A DNA stretch of 64,000 bases from Macrococcoides animalis. GTDB taxonomy: Bacteria; Bacillota; Bacilli; Staphylococcales; Staphylococcaceae. The notes under the pieces were generated by a model. That model was not told where the DNA came from. It did not search any database and saw only the letters and a list, made by a program, of their open reading frames with translations. Made by a program: the position numbers and the translations under genes. Positions 42,963 to 52,607 of the stretch are shown one piece after another. Numbering within the stretch: position 1 is the stretch's first letter; every line of letters starts with the position of its first letter. The stretch covers positions 310,001 through 374,000 of the forward strand of contig NZ_CP179727.1 in NCBI RefSeq assembly GCF_047425875.1, written 5' to 3'.

Positions 42963-44078
42963 TTATCGTAAGTATGCTTGTTCGTAATCTTTCATCACAG
43001 AATCTAAAGTAAATGATTTTACTTTTTCGTTACTCTGTTGACCCATTTTATGTCTTCGATCATCGTTTTGAAGTAAATCTACAAACGCATAAATCAGACT
43101 TTCATTATTACCTTTTTCAACGACATAACCATTTTCATTATCATCAACTAAATCTACTAATCCACGTGTATCTGCAACAACACATGGTAAACCTTGTGCC
43201 ATTCCTTCCATAATACTCTTCGGTAAGCCTTCGCGGTGACTCAGTAATGTCATTACATCAGAAATTTGTAATAAATTTGGTACATCACGTCTAAAACCTA
43301 AGAAATGAATATCTTTTAATTCATATTTCGTTTTATATGCTTCATACTTTTCTAAATTTGGACCAACACCCGCAAATAATAGCACCGCATCAGGTACTTT
43401 TTGTTTAATTTTAGACCAGTTCTCAAGTAAGAACATTTGGTTTTTGTTATCATTCATTTCTGCAACGCAAATAATGATTTTATCTGTAACATTTAATCCA
43501 AGTTCATTTCTTAAATTCAATTTATCATCATCACTCAATTTAGGATGATCAATCTCCACACCAACACCTTTAATATGTACTAAATTATCTTCCGTAAATC
43601 CTAATCGTTTAGCAGTGACAGTATCTTCGTTATTCGTTGTGATTAACAAATCAGTTTTTCCAGCTGTTAATTTTTCTAACGGAAAGTACATGAGCCAGTT
43701 TTTAAGAGGTGCATCTTTAAAAAAGTGAAATCCATGTGCTGTATAAATCAACTTACCATTCATATTTTTTGGTTTTGCAACACGTGTTAAAAACGCTGCA
43801 ATCGGAGTATGTACATGCACAATATCAAAATCTTCATTTTTCATAGTTTCTTTTAGTATTTTCAAACTCATTAAATTATCTTTAGATAATGGATTACGAT
43901 TAATTGGTACTTGGATTGTGTGAATACCAATACTTTCTAACTGTTCTTTATGACCACCATAATCTTCGTTCGCGATTGCATATACTTCGTAACCTTTATT
44001 CATTAACATTTTCATATATGGTGTGTGAAATGCTGTAAAGTGACGGAATACATTCGCAGAGAATAATGCTTTTTTCAA
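42963..44078 (-). CDS. Family 4 glycosyltransferase (EpsD-like)
   Basis: GT-B fold retaining glycosyltransferase, 371 residues. HVHTPIAAFL and TAHGFHFFK in the acceptor domain, and the donor-site ESPS-like region HREGLPKSIMEGMAQGLPCVVADTRG with the catalytic E(x7)E pattern. The nucleotide sugar is not inferable. Part of the capsule glycosyltransferase group. Confidence 0.9.
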   Translation of the reverse strand: MKKALFSANVFRHFTAFHTPYMKMLMNKGYEVYAIANEDYGGHKEQLESIGIHTIQVPINRNPLSKDNLMSLKILKETMKNEDFDIVHVHTPIAAFLTRVAKPKNMNGKLIYTAHGFHFFKDAPLKNWLMYFPLEKLTAGKTDLLITTNNEDTVTAKRLGFTEDNLVHIKGVGVEIDHPKLSDDDKLNLRNELGLNVTDKIIICVAEMNDNKNQMFLLENWSKIKQKVPDAVLLFAGVGPNLEKYEAYKTKYELKDIHFLGFRRDVPNLLQISDVMTLLSHREGLPKSIMEGMAQGLPCVVADTRGLVDLVDDNENGYVVEKGNNESLIYAFVDLLQNDDRRHKMGQQSNEKVKSFTLDSVMKDYEQAYLR

Positions 44079-44123
44079 AATAATCCCTCATTTATTATAA
44101 AATTTATGACATCTTGCTATGTA

Positions 44124-45137
44124 TTACTTGCCTTTAAATTTACGGTAAATAGGCAATACGATACTAAATAATTTTAAAGTATTTTTAATACCAATGCTAC
44201 TTATAAGGGTGTTAATACGTTTTGTAAGTTGCGTGCTTGAATATTGTCTTAAATGCTCATGGGATTTTAATGCTTCAACAAGTTGATTACGTTCGTTACG
44301 ATTAAGTAATGCTCCATAAATAAATGCTATAAAATATTTATTTGCGATATTTTGCTTAAGCTTTTTATCTGCTTCTTCACTCAGTTGAATATTACATCTT
44401 TTTAATTGTTCATCTACAATTTTTGGTGCATCTAAAGGATCAACTATATTTTTATAACTCATTGTACCTGTAATTTGTCCTGCTCTTTGTTGACGGTACT
44501 CAAGTACTGCCTTATCAAAATAAGCGATTTTGTTTGCCTTGGCAAATACAACTGGAACCCACATCATATCTTCATAATTCTTATTTTTAACAAAATACAA
44601 ATCATTCTGTTTTATTAGATCTGTCTTGACGAAGAATGGCCACGCATACCAACTAAACATTAATTCTTTATCTAATATCATTTCTACTGCTTGTAAACCC
44701 GTCAATCCTTTAAAGTCACTTGGTTTAAAGGATCTTTGTACACGTTCCTGACGTTCATCCAGCATATAATAATAGTTAAAATCGAAAAGCACTATATCAG
44801 GATTATTATTCTCAGCAATAAATTCAAATATATCTTTAAAGAAAACTTTAGAATAAAAATCATCTGAATCGAGCATAACAAGATATTCACCGGTAGCTGC
44901 TTTAATGCCTGTATTACGTGCTGAAGCTATCCCACCATTTTGTTGACTGATGATTTTAATGTTAGGATATTGTTTTTGATAATCTTCAGCAATTTTTAAT
45001 GAGTTATCGGGAGATGCATCATTTACAATAATCATTTCATATAATTCTGGATCTATATCTTGTTTAATTAAACTTTCGATACAATCCGGTAAATACTGTT
45101 CAACATTATAAACTGGTATTATTATACTTAGTTTCAA
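44124..45137 (-). CDS. Family 2 glycosyltransferase (EpsH/EpsJ-like)
   Basis: GT-A fold inverting glycosyltransferase, 337 residues. SIIIPVYNVEQYLPDC, IIVNDASPDNS, GGIASARNTGIK and the DxD-type metal motif LDSDD. The C-terminal third (about 230-337) is helical and basic. Follows the acetyltransferase gene by 11 nt. Confidence 0.93.
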   Translation of the reverse strand: MKLSIIIPVYNVEQYLPDCIESLIKQDIDPELYEMIIVNDASPDNSLKIAEDYQKQYPNIKIISQQNGGIASARNTGIKAATGEYLVMLDSDDFYSKVFFKDIFEFIAENNNPDIVLFDFNYYYMLDERQERVQRSFKPSDFKGLTGLQAVEMILDKELMFSWYAWPFFVKTDLIKQNDLYFVKNKNYEDMMWVPVVFAKANKIAYFDKAVLEYRQQRAGQITGTMSYKNIVDPLDAPKIVDEQLKRCNIQLSEEADKKLKQNIANKYFIAFIYGALLNRNERNQLVEALKSHEHLRQYSSTQLTKRINTLISSIGIKNTLKLFSIVLPIYRKFKGK

Positions 45138-45148
45138 TGGGATGCTCC

Positions 45149-45772
45149 TTATAGTGTTTTAATTATTTTAGCAGGTACACCGACAGCCACCGTGTTCGAT
45201 TGTATATCACGGACCACGCTAGCACCGCTTCCAATCGTAACCCAGTCTCCTACTGTCACTGTTGGATTAACAACAGCTAGTGCACCAATTTGAGTACCCC
45301 TACCTACATTAACCGCTCCTGTTAATGTAGCATGGGGTGAAATATGAGCATAATCCGATACAACACAATCGTGTTCAACAATTGCCCCACTATTGATGAT
45401 AACTTGAGTGCCTATTTTAGCATCAACATTTATGATAGCTCCAGGCATTACTAAAGTACCGATACCAATATGTGCTGACTTAGAAATAATCGCATGGGGT
45501 GAAATTAGCGTAACAAACATTTCATTAGACAAATGTTCTCTTTCAATTATAAGCTGACGCACTTTATTGTTTCCAATTCCAAAAAATAACCGAGCACCTG
45601 TTTCACGAATCATGTCATGAATATGTTTGGTATTACCATACAATATATCTTCTTCAGAAAAACGACTATCAAAAGCGTCATCGATAATACCAACAATTGT
45701 ATATCCTAGTTGTTCCGCCACTTCAGAAACTACCTTTTTATGACCACTATTACCGATAATAATTAATTTCAT
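45149..45772 (-). CDS. Sugar acetyltransferase (PglD/EpsM/NeuD family)
   Basis: 207 residues: an N-terminal Rossmann-like sugar-nucleotide domain (LIIIGNSGHKKVVSEVA) and a C-terminal left-handed beta-helix with hexapeptide repeats. The catalytic histidine is expected in EHDCVVSDYAHISP. Predicted to N-acetylate the 4-amino group of UDP-4-amino-6-deoxy-HexNAc from the aminotransferase at 34257. The start overlaps the previous stop (TAATG). Confidence 0.92.
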   Translation of the reverse strand: MKLIIIGNSGHKKVVSEVAEQLGYTIVGIIDDAFDSRFSEEDILYGNTKHIHDMIRETGARLFFGIGNNKVRQLIIEREHLSNEMFVTLISPHAIISKSAHIGIGTLVMPGAIINVDAKIGTQVIINSGAIVEHDCVVSDYAHISPHATLTGAVNVGRGTQIGALAVVNPTVTVGDWVTIGSGASVVRDIQSNTVAVGVPAKIIKTL

Positions 45773-46692
45773 TATTTTTGTTTCCTTTTATGATTTTCTA
45801 ATACTGCCTTAATAAACGGAATCAATTCAGCTTCTTTTAATAAGTTATTCCATTCTAAGTGGCTTAAATCTGGAGTAACAAAATTAAATGCTTCTAATTC
45901 TTCACGAGTTAAATTCGATAAGTCACTATTTAACTTAAAGAATTTCCCGTTATTTACAGATTCAAAGTTGTTTACCCACTCATAACTTGTTGTTACGACA
46001 TTCAAGTTTAAAGCACAATATTCAAGTAATTTTGTTGATGTTTGTTTATTAAACGGAAAGACATCTGGTATGTAATTCATACCAAACCTTGCTTTTGCTG
46101 CAGTTAATGGCAATTCTTCATAAGGAACGCGTCCTACGAAATGAACATTCGGTAAATTTCCAAACTCTTTCTCTAAACCTGGATCAGGTGTTCCAATTAA
46201 AATAATAGATAAATCACTATTCTTTTTAAACATTTCTAACATCTTATTCAATTCACGAGAAGGATCCATTGTGCCTATGTAAACAAAATCATACTCTTTC
46301 TTTACATCACCTTGAATAAAATACTGTTTGCTTATACCCATATCTCTATAAATAAAAGGTTGATTATCTTTAAAATTAAAAACTTGATGCACCTTTTTAT
46401 TTTGAAATATTCGACCGTCGGGTTTTGTGTTTAACAATTTCTTTAAGAAATCTTTAACTTTTGCATTTTTACCGACCGTTATCGTGTTGTATTCATGAAT
46501 AAGCGCTTGTTTTTCACTGCGGTTGCGGTCTAGTCCCATCACTTTCCATACGATATCGTATTCGTCTGTTATTTGATTTGACTTACTTACAACATCAACA
46601 ATAAACTCACCCGAATCGTTTAAATAAGATGCATATGCATCTATTTCAGGCATATACGCTTTACCTTCATGTAATATCGCAATTTTAATCAC
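45772..46692 (-). CDS. Glycosyltransferase, GT-B fold
   Basis: About 306 residues. No full family signature, but YDFVYIGTMDPSRELNKML, LIGTPDPGLEK, VHFVGRVPYEELP and TKLLEYCALNLNVV follow the order of a GT-B donor domain, with the E-containing TSTKLLEY at the donor site. The GTG at 46692 is preferred because GGAGGA lies 7 nt upstream; the frame extends to a TTG at 46707 inside that site. First gene of the upstream capsule unit. Confidence 0.85.
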   Translation of the reverse strand: MIKIAILHEGKAYMPEIDAYASYLNDSGEFIVDVVSKSNQITDEYDIVWKVMGLDRNRSEKQALIHEYNTITVGKNAKVKDFLKKLLNTKPDGRIFQNKKVHQVFNFKDNQPFIYRDMGISKQYFIQGDVKKEYDFVYIGTMDPSRELNKMLEMFKKNSDLSIILIGTPDPGLEKEFGNLPNVHFVGRVPYEELPLTAAKARFGMNYIPDVFPFNKQTSTKLLEYCALNLNVVTTSYEWVNNFESVNNGKFFKLNSDLSNLTREELEAFNFVTPDLSHLEWNNLLKEAELIPFIKAVLENHKRKQK

Positions 46693-46729
46693 ACACTGTT
46701 CCTCCAAACTATAGTTTTGAATTTAGTTT

Positions 46730-46738
46730 ATTATAGCA
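46730..46738 (-). promoter_or_regulatory. Extended -10 promoter of the capsule glycosyltransferase unit
   Basis: On the minus strand TGCTATAAT is a perfect extended -10, about 38 nt upstream of the GTG start. It diverges from the lipoprotein promoter. Confidence 0.6.
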
Positions 46739-46783
46739 TTATTTACAGTGAGATACATCAGAATACCAATAAAATGGAACTTA

Positions 46784-46792
46784 TGTTATATT
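46784..46792 (+). promoter_or_regulatory. Extended -10 promoter of the lipoprotein gene
   Basis: TGTTATATT forms an extended -10 about 30 nt upstream of the lipoprotein ATG. The -35 is poor. Confidence 0.45.
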
Positions 46793-46821
46793 GAGATACA
46801 AGATATTAAAGGAGGTATATT

Positions 46822-47424
46822 ATGCAAAATCATTTCAAAAAGATTACTGTCACATTCCTAGCTTCTACATTATTACTTACAGCTTGTGGTGGGGAGAATA
46901 AAGAAGAAAAAGCCGTTGAAAAAGCAAAAAAAGAGGCACAAGTCGCAAAAGAAAAATTAAAAGAAAAAGAAGAAGAATTAAAGGTAGAAAAAGAAAAGAA
47001 TAAAGATGAGAAATCTACTAAAGAGAAATCTACTGAAGATGCTACATCAAATAACGAAAAAACTACAGAAGCAAATGATACTGTAGAAACTGCACAAACA
47101 AATGATGATGAACAAACTCCAGAGGAAATTAAAACTTCAGTAGCAAATCGTGACGAAGCTATTCAAAATGCCGTTGCTACAAGAGACAGTGCGTTAAAAG
47201 ATGCTTTGACGGAACGTAATACAACCTATCAAGAAGCAGATGCCTTACTTAATAGTAATTCAAATGCAGATGCCGTAAGACAACATGAAGGCATGCGTGC
47301 TGAAGCAGATAGAATCTATGAAAATAAAGTCCTCGAAATTAACCGTAACTATTATGGTCAAGTGAATGAAGCCTATCGTCAATTTAAAGGCCAAATGAAT
47401 GAAGTTATCAATCAGAATTCATAG
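46822..47424 (+). CDS. Lipoprotein with charged coiled-coil region, unknown function
   Basis: 200 residues. Type II signal peptide ending LLTACG, with the lipidated Cys at residue 22. Residues about 26-70 are almost entirely Lys/Glu/Ala (coiled coil), about 70-105 are Thr/Asn/Glu-rich and disordered, and about 108-200 is a helical domain (NRDEAIQNAVATRDSALKDA). I do not recognise the family. It diverges from the capsule unit and converges on the sugar dehydrogenase gene; a role in polysaccharide assembly is speculative. Strong AAAGGAGGT ribosome site. Confidence 0.8.
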   Translation: MQNHFKKITVTFLASTLLLTACGGENKEEKAVEKAKKEAQVAKEKLKEKEEELKVEKEKNKDEKSTKEKSTEDATSNNEKTTEANDTVETAQTNDDEQTPEEIKTSVANRDEAIQNAVATRDSALKDALTERNTTYQEADALLNSNSNADAVRQHEGMRAEADRIYENKVLEINRNYYGQVNEAYRQFKGQMNEVINQNS

Positions 47425-47430
47425 TTAAAT

Positions 47431-47475
47431 AAAAGCAAATGCCACTACAAATAATGTAGTGGCATTTGCTTTTTA
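47431..47475. terminator. Bidirectional terminator between the lipoprotein gene and wecC
   Basis: A long stem of about 19 bp, AAAAGCAAATGCCACTACA (47431-47449) pairing with 47455-47473, with an AATAA loop and U-runs on both strands. Confidence 0.93.
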
Positions 47476-47478
47476 TAA

Positions 47479-48732
47479 TTATAATTTTTGAATGTTACCG
47501 TAATTGTAGTAGTTAACTTCTTCAAAATTGTTTGGTACTACATTCTTAGTATCAAAAATCACTTTATTTGTCATTGCTTCAAAGTCAGCATCTTTTAAAA
47601 CTTTGAATTCACTATGATCACTTAATACTAATACAAGTGAACTACCTTCTAATGCTTTATTAATATCTTTTTCTACCCATTCTAATTGTACATGTGGATC
47701 ATAAGCTGATACTTCAAAACCACTTTCAGCATTTAGCATTTCATAAATATCAAATGCAGGTGATTCACGAATATCATCAACGTCACCTTTATATGTTAAA
47801 CCGAATACTGTTACTTTATTACCACCTAATTTAGCAAGAATCGCTTTAGTTTTCTCTACAACATAAGCAGGCATTGATACATTGATATCACGTGCTAACT
47901 TAATTAACTTAGATTCTTCAGGTGCTTCAGCAATAATAAAGTATGGATCTACTGCTAAACAGTGTCCACCCACACCAGGACCCGGTGTATGTAAATTAAC
48001 ACGAGGATGTTTATTAGCCATCGCAATTACATCATGAACATTAATATCTAAACGATTACAAATCTTCGCTAATTCATTTGCTAAAGCAATATTAACATCA
48101 CGATATGTATTTTCCATTAATTTAGACATTTCAGCTGTTTTAGCTTGTGTTTCAATCATTTCACCTTTTACGAAAGTACCATATACTTTTTTACCCGCTT
48201 CAACACATGCAGGCGTAATTCCACCGATAATACGGTTATTGTAAATTAGTTCGTGCATGATTTGTCCTGGTAATACACGTTCCGGACAATGAACTAAATA
48301 AATGTCTTCTCCAATTACAAATCCTTTAGATTCTAAAAATGGTTTAACGAAATCATCCATTGTACGTGGTGCAATTGTAGATTCAACAATTACTGTATCA
48401 CCTTTTTTAAGTAAAGGTACAATGCTCTCTACCCCTGCCATAACAATTGTGTTATCACATGATTTGTGTTCGTCATCGTTGTTTGGTGTAGGTACAGCGA
48501 TTATGTAAACATCTGCTTCTTCAGGCTTCGTCGCAGCTCTGAATTTACCACTTGCGATTACTTCATCTAAAGCTTCTTGTAAACCAGGCTCTTCAATATG
48601 AATTTGACCGCCATTTAGTTTATCTACTGCTTCTTGTTTAATATCCACACCTAAAACGTCTACACCATGTTTTGCGAACATAATAGAAGTAGGTAAACCA
48701 ATATAGCCTAATCCGATCGTTGTTAATTTCAA
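47479..48732 (-). CDS. wecC: UDP-N-acetyl-D-mannosamine dehydrogenase-type enzyme (WecC/CapL)
   Basis: Four-electron NAD-dependent oxidation of a UDP-HexNAc, most likely UDP-ManNAc, to its uronic acid. TIGLGYIGLPTSIMFA (NAD), ESTIAPRT, HCPERVLPG, KLMENTYRDVNIALANEL (catalytic Lys region), GPGVGGHCLAVDP with the catalytic Cys, and GLTYKGDVDDIRESP. The TTG at 48732 is chosen (MKLTTIGLGYIG) with AGGTG 6 nt upstream; a GTG at 48741 is the alternative. About 417 residues. No UDP-GlcNAc 2-epimerase gene is in the window. Confidence 0.88.
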   Translation of the reverse strand: MKLTTIGLGYIGLPTSIMFAKHGVDVLGVDIKQEAVDKLNGGQIHIEEPGLQEALDEVIASGKFRAATKPEEADVYIIAVPTPNNDDEHKSCDNTIVMAGVESIVPLLKKGDTVIVESTIAPRTMDDFVKPFLESKGFVIGEDIYLVHCPERVLPGQIMHELIYNNRIIGGITPACVEAGKKVYGTFVKGEMIETQAKTAEMSKLMENTYRDVNIALANELAKICNRLDINVHDVIAMANKHPRVNLHTPGPGVGGHCLAVDPYFIIAEAPEESKLIKLARDINVSMPAYVVEKTKAILAKLGGNKVTVFGLTYKGDVDDIRESPAFDIYEMLNAESGFEVSAYDPHVQLEWVEKDINKALEGSSLVLVLSDHSEFKVLKDADFEAMTNKVIFDTKNVVPNNFEEVNYYNYGNIQKL

Positions 48733-48775
48733 AATAAACACCTATCCTTTTAAATTACGCAATGCGTATAATTTT

Positions 48776-48804
48776 CATATATTTACTAACGAATAACATG
48801 TAAA
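48776..48804 (-). promoter_or_regulatory. Candidate wecC promoter
   Basis: On the minus strand TTTACA (48799-48804) and TATATG (48776-48781) are separated by 17 nt, about 44 nt upstream of the start. It makes wecC a separate transcription unit. Confidence 0.55.
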
Positions 48805-49015
48805 AAAATTCGATAGGTTAAATATACTTTTCCAAACTTATGTTACATCATTATATCTATAATTGCTACAATTATCTACTGTATTACTTTGAAATAATGA
48901 TGTTAACTGTAAACAATGTTATAGCTTTATCTTTTATTTGTATCTATAGTATTATCTTGTAATGGAACATTCATAACAGTGTGAATAATTTAAATGCTTT
49001 ATACCATCAATAAAT

Positions 49016-49047
49016 AAAGGATGAGATACATTCATATCTCAACCTTT
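49016..49047 (-). terminator. Terminator of the 49085-56604 unit
   Basis: A 5+7-bp stem (AAAGG, TGAGATA / TATCTCA, CCTTT) interrupted by an A-A mismatch; on the minus strand a TTTATTTATT tail follows. Moderately strong. Confidence 0.65.
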
Positions 49048-49084
49048 ATTATCGAAACTAACCAAAATAATCATTTAACATATT

Positions 49085-49894
49085 CTATAAAAAACTACCA
49101 TTTACAATCATGTCTATATAACTTAATGTCTTATTTTTTGACAATGGGTTATGTCCGCTCTCTTTATCATTATATAAAATAAACTGTATTGGTTGGCTAT
49201 TAATTTTGTATTTATCAAGATTCTTTAATAAAGGATTAAAATGGTTATCCATATCCGATTTACACAATCTATTTTGAAAATAATAGACTTTTGGTGTTCT
49301 ATGAAACTTTTTCAAAATGCTAGTTATCGATAATCGGTCGCTATATTTTTTATGAATTTCAGCATCCTCCATGTCAGGAAACACCTTTTTGTACATTGCT
49401 TTATATGCAGACTCATAATATTTATAAACATAAGTTTGAGGATTATTAACAATTGCTGTCGTCTTAGCATGCATTGTTGCTAAGACTAATGACATAAATC
49501 CCCCTGCTGAAGATCCATAATAAAATGTATTTTTATCTTCAATATCAATTAATAAAATCAGCTTTTTTATTATCTCAGAGTAATCTTCAAGGAAATGCCT
49601 ATCTTTTGTGCCTACACCCCAACCTAATCTTAAATTATTATCATGAATTGTTCTATCATCAATGAAAACTGCATTATATTCCATCTCATCTGACCAATTT
49701 GATCGCATAAAAACAGGTGGTTTTTTGATTTTAGGATTCACAGCACCATTAGAAAATACAACTAACTTTTCTGATTTTTCTTTTAAAGTAATAATAAAAT
49801 GAAAATCCATTCCCTCTTTTTCAATTACAATATGTTGATTATTATTTTCTTTTAAAAATTCTAAAGTTATTAATTCAAAATTAATCTTATTCAT
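49085..49894 (-). CDS. Alpha/beta-hydrolase-fold protein, copy 1 (possible esterase or acyltransferase)
   Basis: 269 residues, cytoplasmic (no signal). Nucleophile elbow YGSSAGGFMS (GxSxGG, Ser about 142), oxyanion-like VVFSNGA, conserved WGVGTKDRH, NNPQTYV and a late GHNPLSK that may supply the catalytic His. It is a clear paralogue of the protein at 61047-61865, sharing most motifs and the same AAGGGGATAGT leader. Function unknown; ester formation or removal on a wall polymer precursor is a guess. Confidence 0.78.
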   Translation of the reverse strand: MNKINFELITLEFLKENNNQHIVIEKEGMDFHFIITLKEKSEKLVVFSNGAVNPKIKKPPVFMRSNWSDEMEYNAVFIDDRTIHDNNLRLGWGVGTKDRHFLEDYSEIIKKLILLIDIEDKNTFYYGSSAGGFMSLVLATMHAKTTAIVNNPQTYVYKYYESAYKAMYKKVFPDMEDAEIHKKYSDRLSITSILKKFHRTPKVYYFQNRLCKSDMDNHFNPLLKNLDKYKINSQPIQFILYNDKESGHNPLSKNKTLSYIDMIVNGSFL

Positions 49895-49922
49895 AAACTA
49901 TCCCCTTTGATATAGTTTAAAA

Positions 49923-52607
49923 CTATTTAACATAATTTACTTCTTTTTTAAGTGCATTAATGGTCTCAACTAAGTCTTTATCTTCTGGACGTTTGTACTT
50001 ATCATACATCGTATAAATATCTAAGAATCGTGTAATAGCTTCTGCTCTATCCTCTGGTGCAATTCTATCTAATCTTACTAAGTACCAACCTCTTACATAG
50101 AAATTAAATCTTTTCTCCATATAAGTATCTAAAAGATTATTCTCGATTAAGAATGGGATACGTTCCGTTTCTAACTTGTAATACTTATCAAAGAATTTTT
50201 TAGAAATTGTGTTTGTCACAGAACCACTTACAGCAGCATAATACATATGAATATATTCGTTCACTAATAAAATTTGATTCGAGTTTAACACAAGTTCTTG
50301 GAAGAACATCGTATCTTGTCCCGCCGCACCTTCAATCATACGTAAATTGTTGTCCTTTATTACATTAGACTTCACCACTAATGCTTGAATACTTTGAGCC
50401 CTTAAACCACAGCGTTCCATAAATGCATGCGGATCAGTTATTAATGCTTCGCCATTATTGTATTTAGTTCCAGTAATATAGAAATTAAATTCAGAACGTT
50501 TCTTATTATCTTCTTTTAAAATATTACCTACTACCATATCTAGTTGTTTGTTCTGTTGTAATTGGTCATATAGGAATTTGTATCCATCACCAATTGCTTC
50601 ATTATCAGGATCTAAATACGTAATATATGGTGTAGATGCCAATTCAGCCCCTTTATTTCTTGGACGTGAGGCACTACCACTACCACTTTCAAATTCATAA
50701 TAAACAATAGAAGGATTTTGTCTTCTTAATCGGTTTATTATTTTAATTGTTAATTCATCTGTGCTTCCGTCATTAACAAAGATGATTTCCATATCATCAT
50801 ACATACTAGATCGTTTCAATGAGGACATACATTTATCTTCTAAATACGTCCCATTATTATGAATTGGAATAATAACGCTTAATTTTTTACGTTTGTTGCT
50901 AACATTTTGGTTTTGGCGTATAGCCTTTGGCGTTGTGACTTCAACCATATCTAGCCCATAACCTTTTAAATCATTATTTTCTTTCGTTCTAATATCATAC
51001 ATCGTTAAACCTTCATTTTGAAGTTTAGTGTAATTATGATGGTCATCTTCATTTGTAGATTTGGTAACAAAATCTACATCGGTATATTTAAAGGCACTAT
51101 ACAAATCTTCTAAATAATATTCTTCATAATAGTAAGTATCAATAAATTTAGTAACAAAACCTTCTGAAATATTTGCCGTTTCAAAGTCTTTTTCTGTAAT
51201 TAGATGTTTGTTACCATACGATTGTGCATCAAATTGTGATTTAATTGTTTCAGTAACATTTGGAACCACAACATAAATTGGTTGCTCGTAACTATCATTA
51301 TACTCAATGCCAATATCATGCATTATTTGTTTCATACGGTGATAAGTCGTTTCACTACGCATCACATTTCTAATACCCTTAGCTTGAATCGATTTTAATT
51401 CATGCTCAGTAAGATTATTAAAAATCGTTTTAAAGTCTGTTTTGTGATTTAAAATGAATACATTTGGAAATTTATTATTTACTCCTACAGAATAGTTTGA
51501 TAACAATAAGTTACCAAATGCTTGTAATTCGTAGATTCTATTAGCAAACATTGTATCAGAATATTTTACTGAGTTAACGTTAATTGCCCATCTAAAAATT
51601 TTGTGTATCTTTTGCAAATTTTCATGACTCAAAGGACTTGTAACATTAGGAATAAACCTTAATGGAAAGTAATATCTAGCCCTCTGCAATTCTAAGTTTC
51701 TATCAATAATTGTTAATTCAGTATTATTGTTATTAACAGCATCAAATATTCGCGCTGACTCCTTGTTACGTTCTGGATATTTAACCATCCAACTACCAGC
51801 AAATATAACTTCATCTTTTTTCTTTCTACTTAATGCTGTTCTAGTTCCCACCGGATTATGGTAATGTGGATTCACTCCAAATGATAAAGTACTTACATTA
51901 TTATTTTGAGTATAAGTTTTATAAGCTTCTTCAACTTCAATTGCTGAAGTATAAATATAATCACAGTGAGTTGCTAAATCTTTATATACATCATAATTTA
52001 CTGGATCTTCTTTAGAATAGAAGACTACAGGTATTCCTTTTGCTTTCAAGTTCGAAATTAATTCTATCACATGACGACGTTCTGCACCTTTCAATGAAGA
52101 AATACCTGTCCAACTATCATCAATTCCTCTCCAAGCAGTCGCAATAATCACGAAATCAAAGTTTAAGTCTAATTTTTCATAATCATATGGAATATATACT
52201 AAATCAACAACATCTTTATAACTATTATATAAAAATTCATCGCAAATAATACCAACACGTTTATTAATTTTATTAAACACTCGACTACCATTAGATTCAG
52301 GTATATTAGCTAAATAGGGCTCTAATTTATTAAAGAAGTCTATTTTGCCCTCACGTTGCCACTTTTCCATGAAGTCTACAAATGATTCATTTTCTTTTTT
52401 ATTTGCAAGTAAAGATAAACCTAATTGATAATCTTTTGAAATAATATCTTGATACTGTTGATATTGTACAATCTTCCTTTCGGTTGCTAATGCATTAAAA
52501 TCAACATCATCTGGTGGTGTAGTATTTTCTTCATTTAATTCTGTTTCAATACCTAATAGATTTTGAATAATTTTTTGTTGAAAATTATGTTCACGATTAA
52601 ATGTCAT
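49923..52607 (-). CDS. Bifunctional glycosyltransferase, GT-B domain fused to a GT2 domain
   Basis: 894 residues, cytoplasmic. A helical N-terminus (about 1-110) is followed by a GT-B/CgeB-like half (about 118-440) with RVGIICDEFL, PVVFYSKEDP and the donor region INVNSVKYSDTMFANRIYELQAFGN. A GT2 domain starts about residue 572 with KLSVIIPIHNNGTYLE, then FVNDGSTDE and a DxD-like YLDPDNE (about 665); a C-terminal helical tail ends the protein. Two active sites suggest it adds a disaccharide or alternates residues as a polymerase (inference). Overlaps the preceding gene by 1 nt. Confidence 0.85.
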   Translation of the reverse strand: MTFNREHNFQQKIIQNLLGIETELNEENTTPPDDVDFNALATERKIVQYQQYQDIISKDYQLGLSLLANKKENESFVDFMEKWQREGKIDFFNKLEPYLANIPESNGSRVFNKINKRVGIICDEFLYNSYKDVVDLVYIPYDYEKLDLNFDFVIIATAWRGIDDSWTGISSLKGAERRHVIELISNLKAKGIPVVFYSKEDPVNYDVYKDLATHCDYIYTSAIEVEEAYKTYTQNNNVSTLSFGVNPHYHNPVGTRTALSRKKKDEVIFAGSWMVKYPERNKESARIFDAVNNNNTELTIIDRNLELQRARYYFPLRFIPNVTSPLSHENLQKIHKIFRWAINVNSVKYSDTMFANRIYELQAFGNLLLSNYSVGVNNKFPNVFILNHKTDFKTIFNNLTEHELKSIQAKGIRNVMRSETTYHRMKQIMHDIGIEYNDSYEQPIYVVVPNVTETIKSQFDAQSYGNKHLITEKDFETANISEGFVTKFIDTYYYEEYYLEDLYSAFKYTDVDFVTKSTNEDDHHNYTKLQNEGLTMYDIRTKENNDLKGYGLDMVEVTTPKAIRQNQNVSNKRKKLSVIIPIHNNGTYLEDKCMSSLKRSSMYDDMEIIFVNDGSTDELTIKIINRLRRQNPSIVYYEFESGSGSASRPRNKGAELASTPYITYLDPDNEAIGDGYKFLYDQLQQNKQLDMVVGNILKEDNKKRSEFNFYITGTKYNNGEALITDPHAFMERCGLRAQSIQALVVKSNVIKDNNLRMIEGAAGQDTMFFQELVLNSNQILLVNEYIHMYYAAVSGSVTNTISKKFFDKYYKLETERIPFLIENNLLDTYMEKRFNFYVRGWYLVRLDRIAPEDRAEAITRFLDIYTMYDKYKRPEDKDLVETINALKKEVNYVK

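Larger units (their letters stand above)
48742..49084. other. 343-bp AT-rich intergenic region
   Basis: No credible ORF or RNA gene seen. It contains the wecC promoter at its left end and the terminator of the hydrolase gene at its right end; the middle (about 48820-49000) is AT-rich without clear repeats. Confidence 0.6.
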
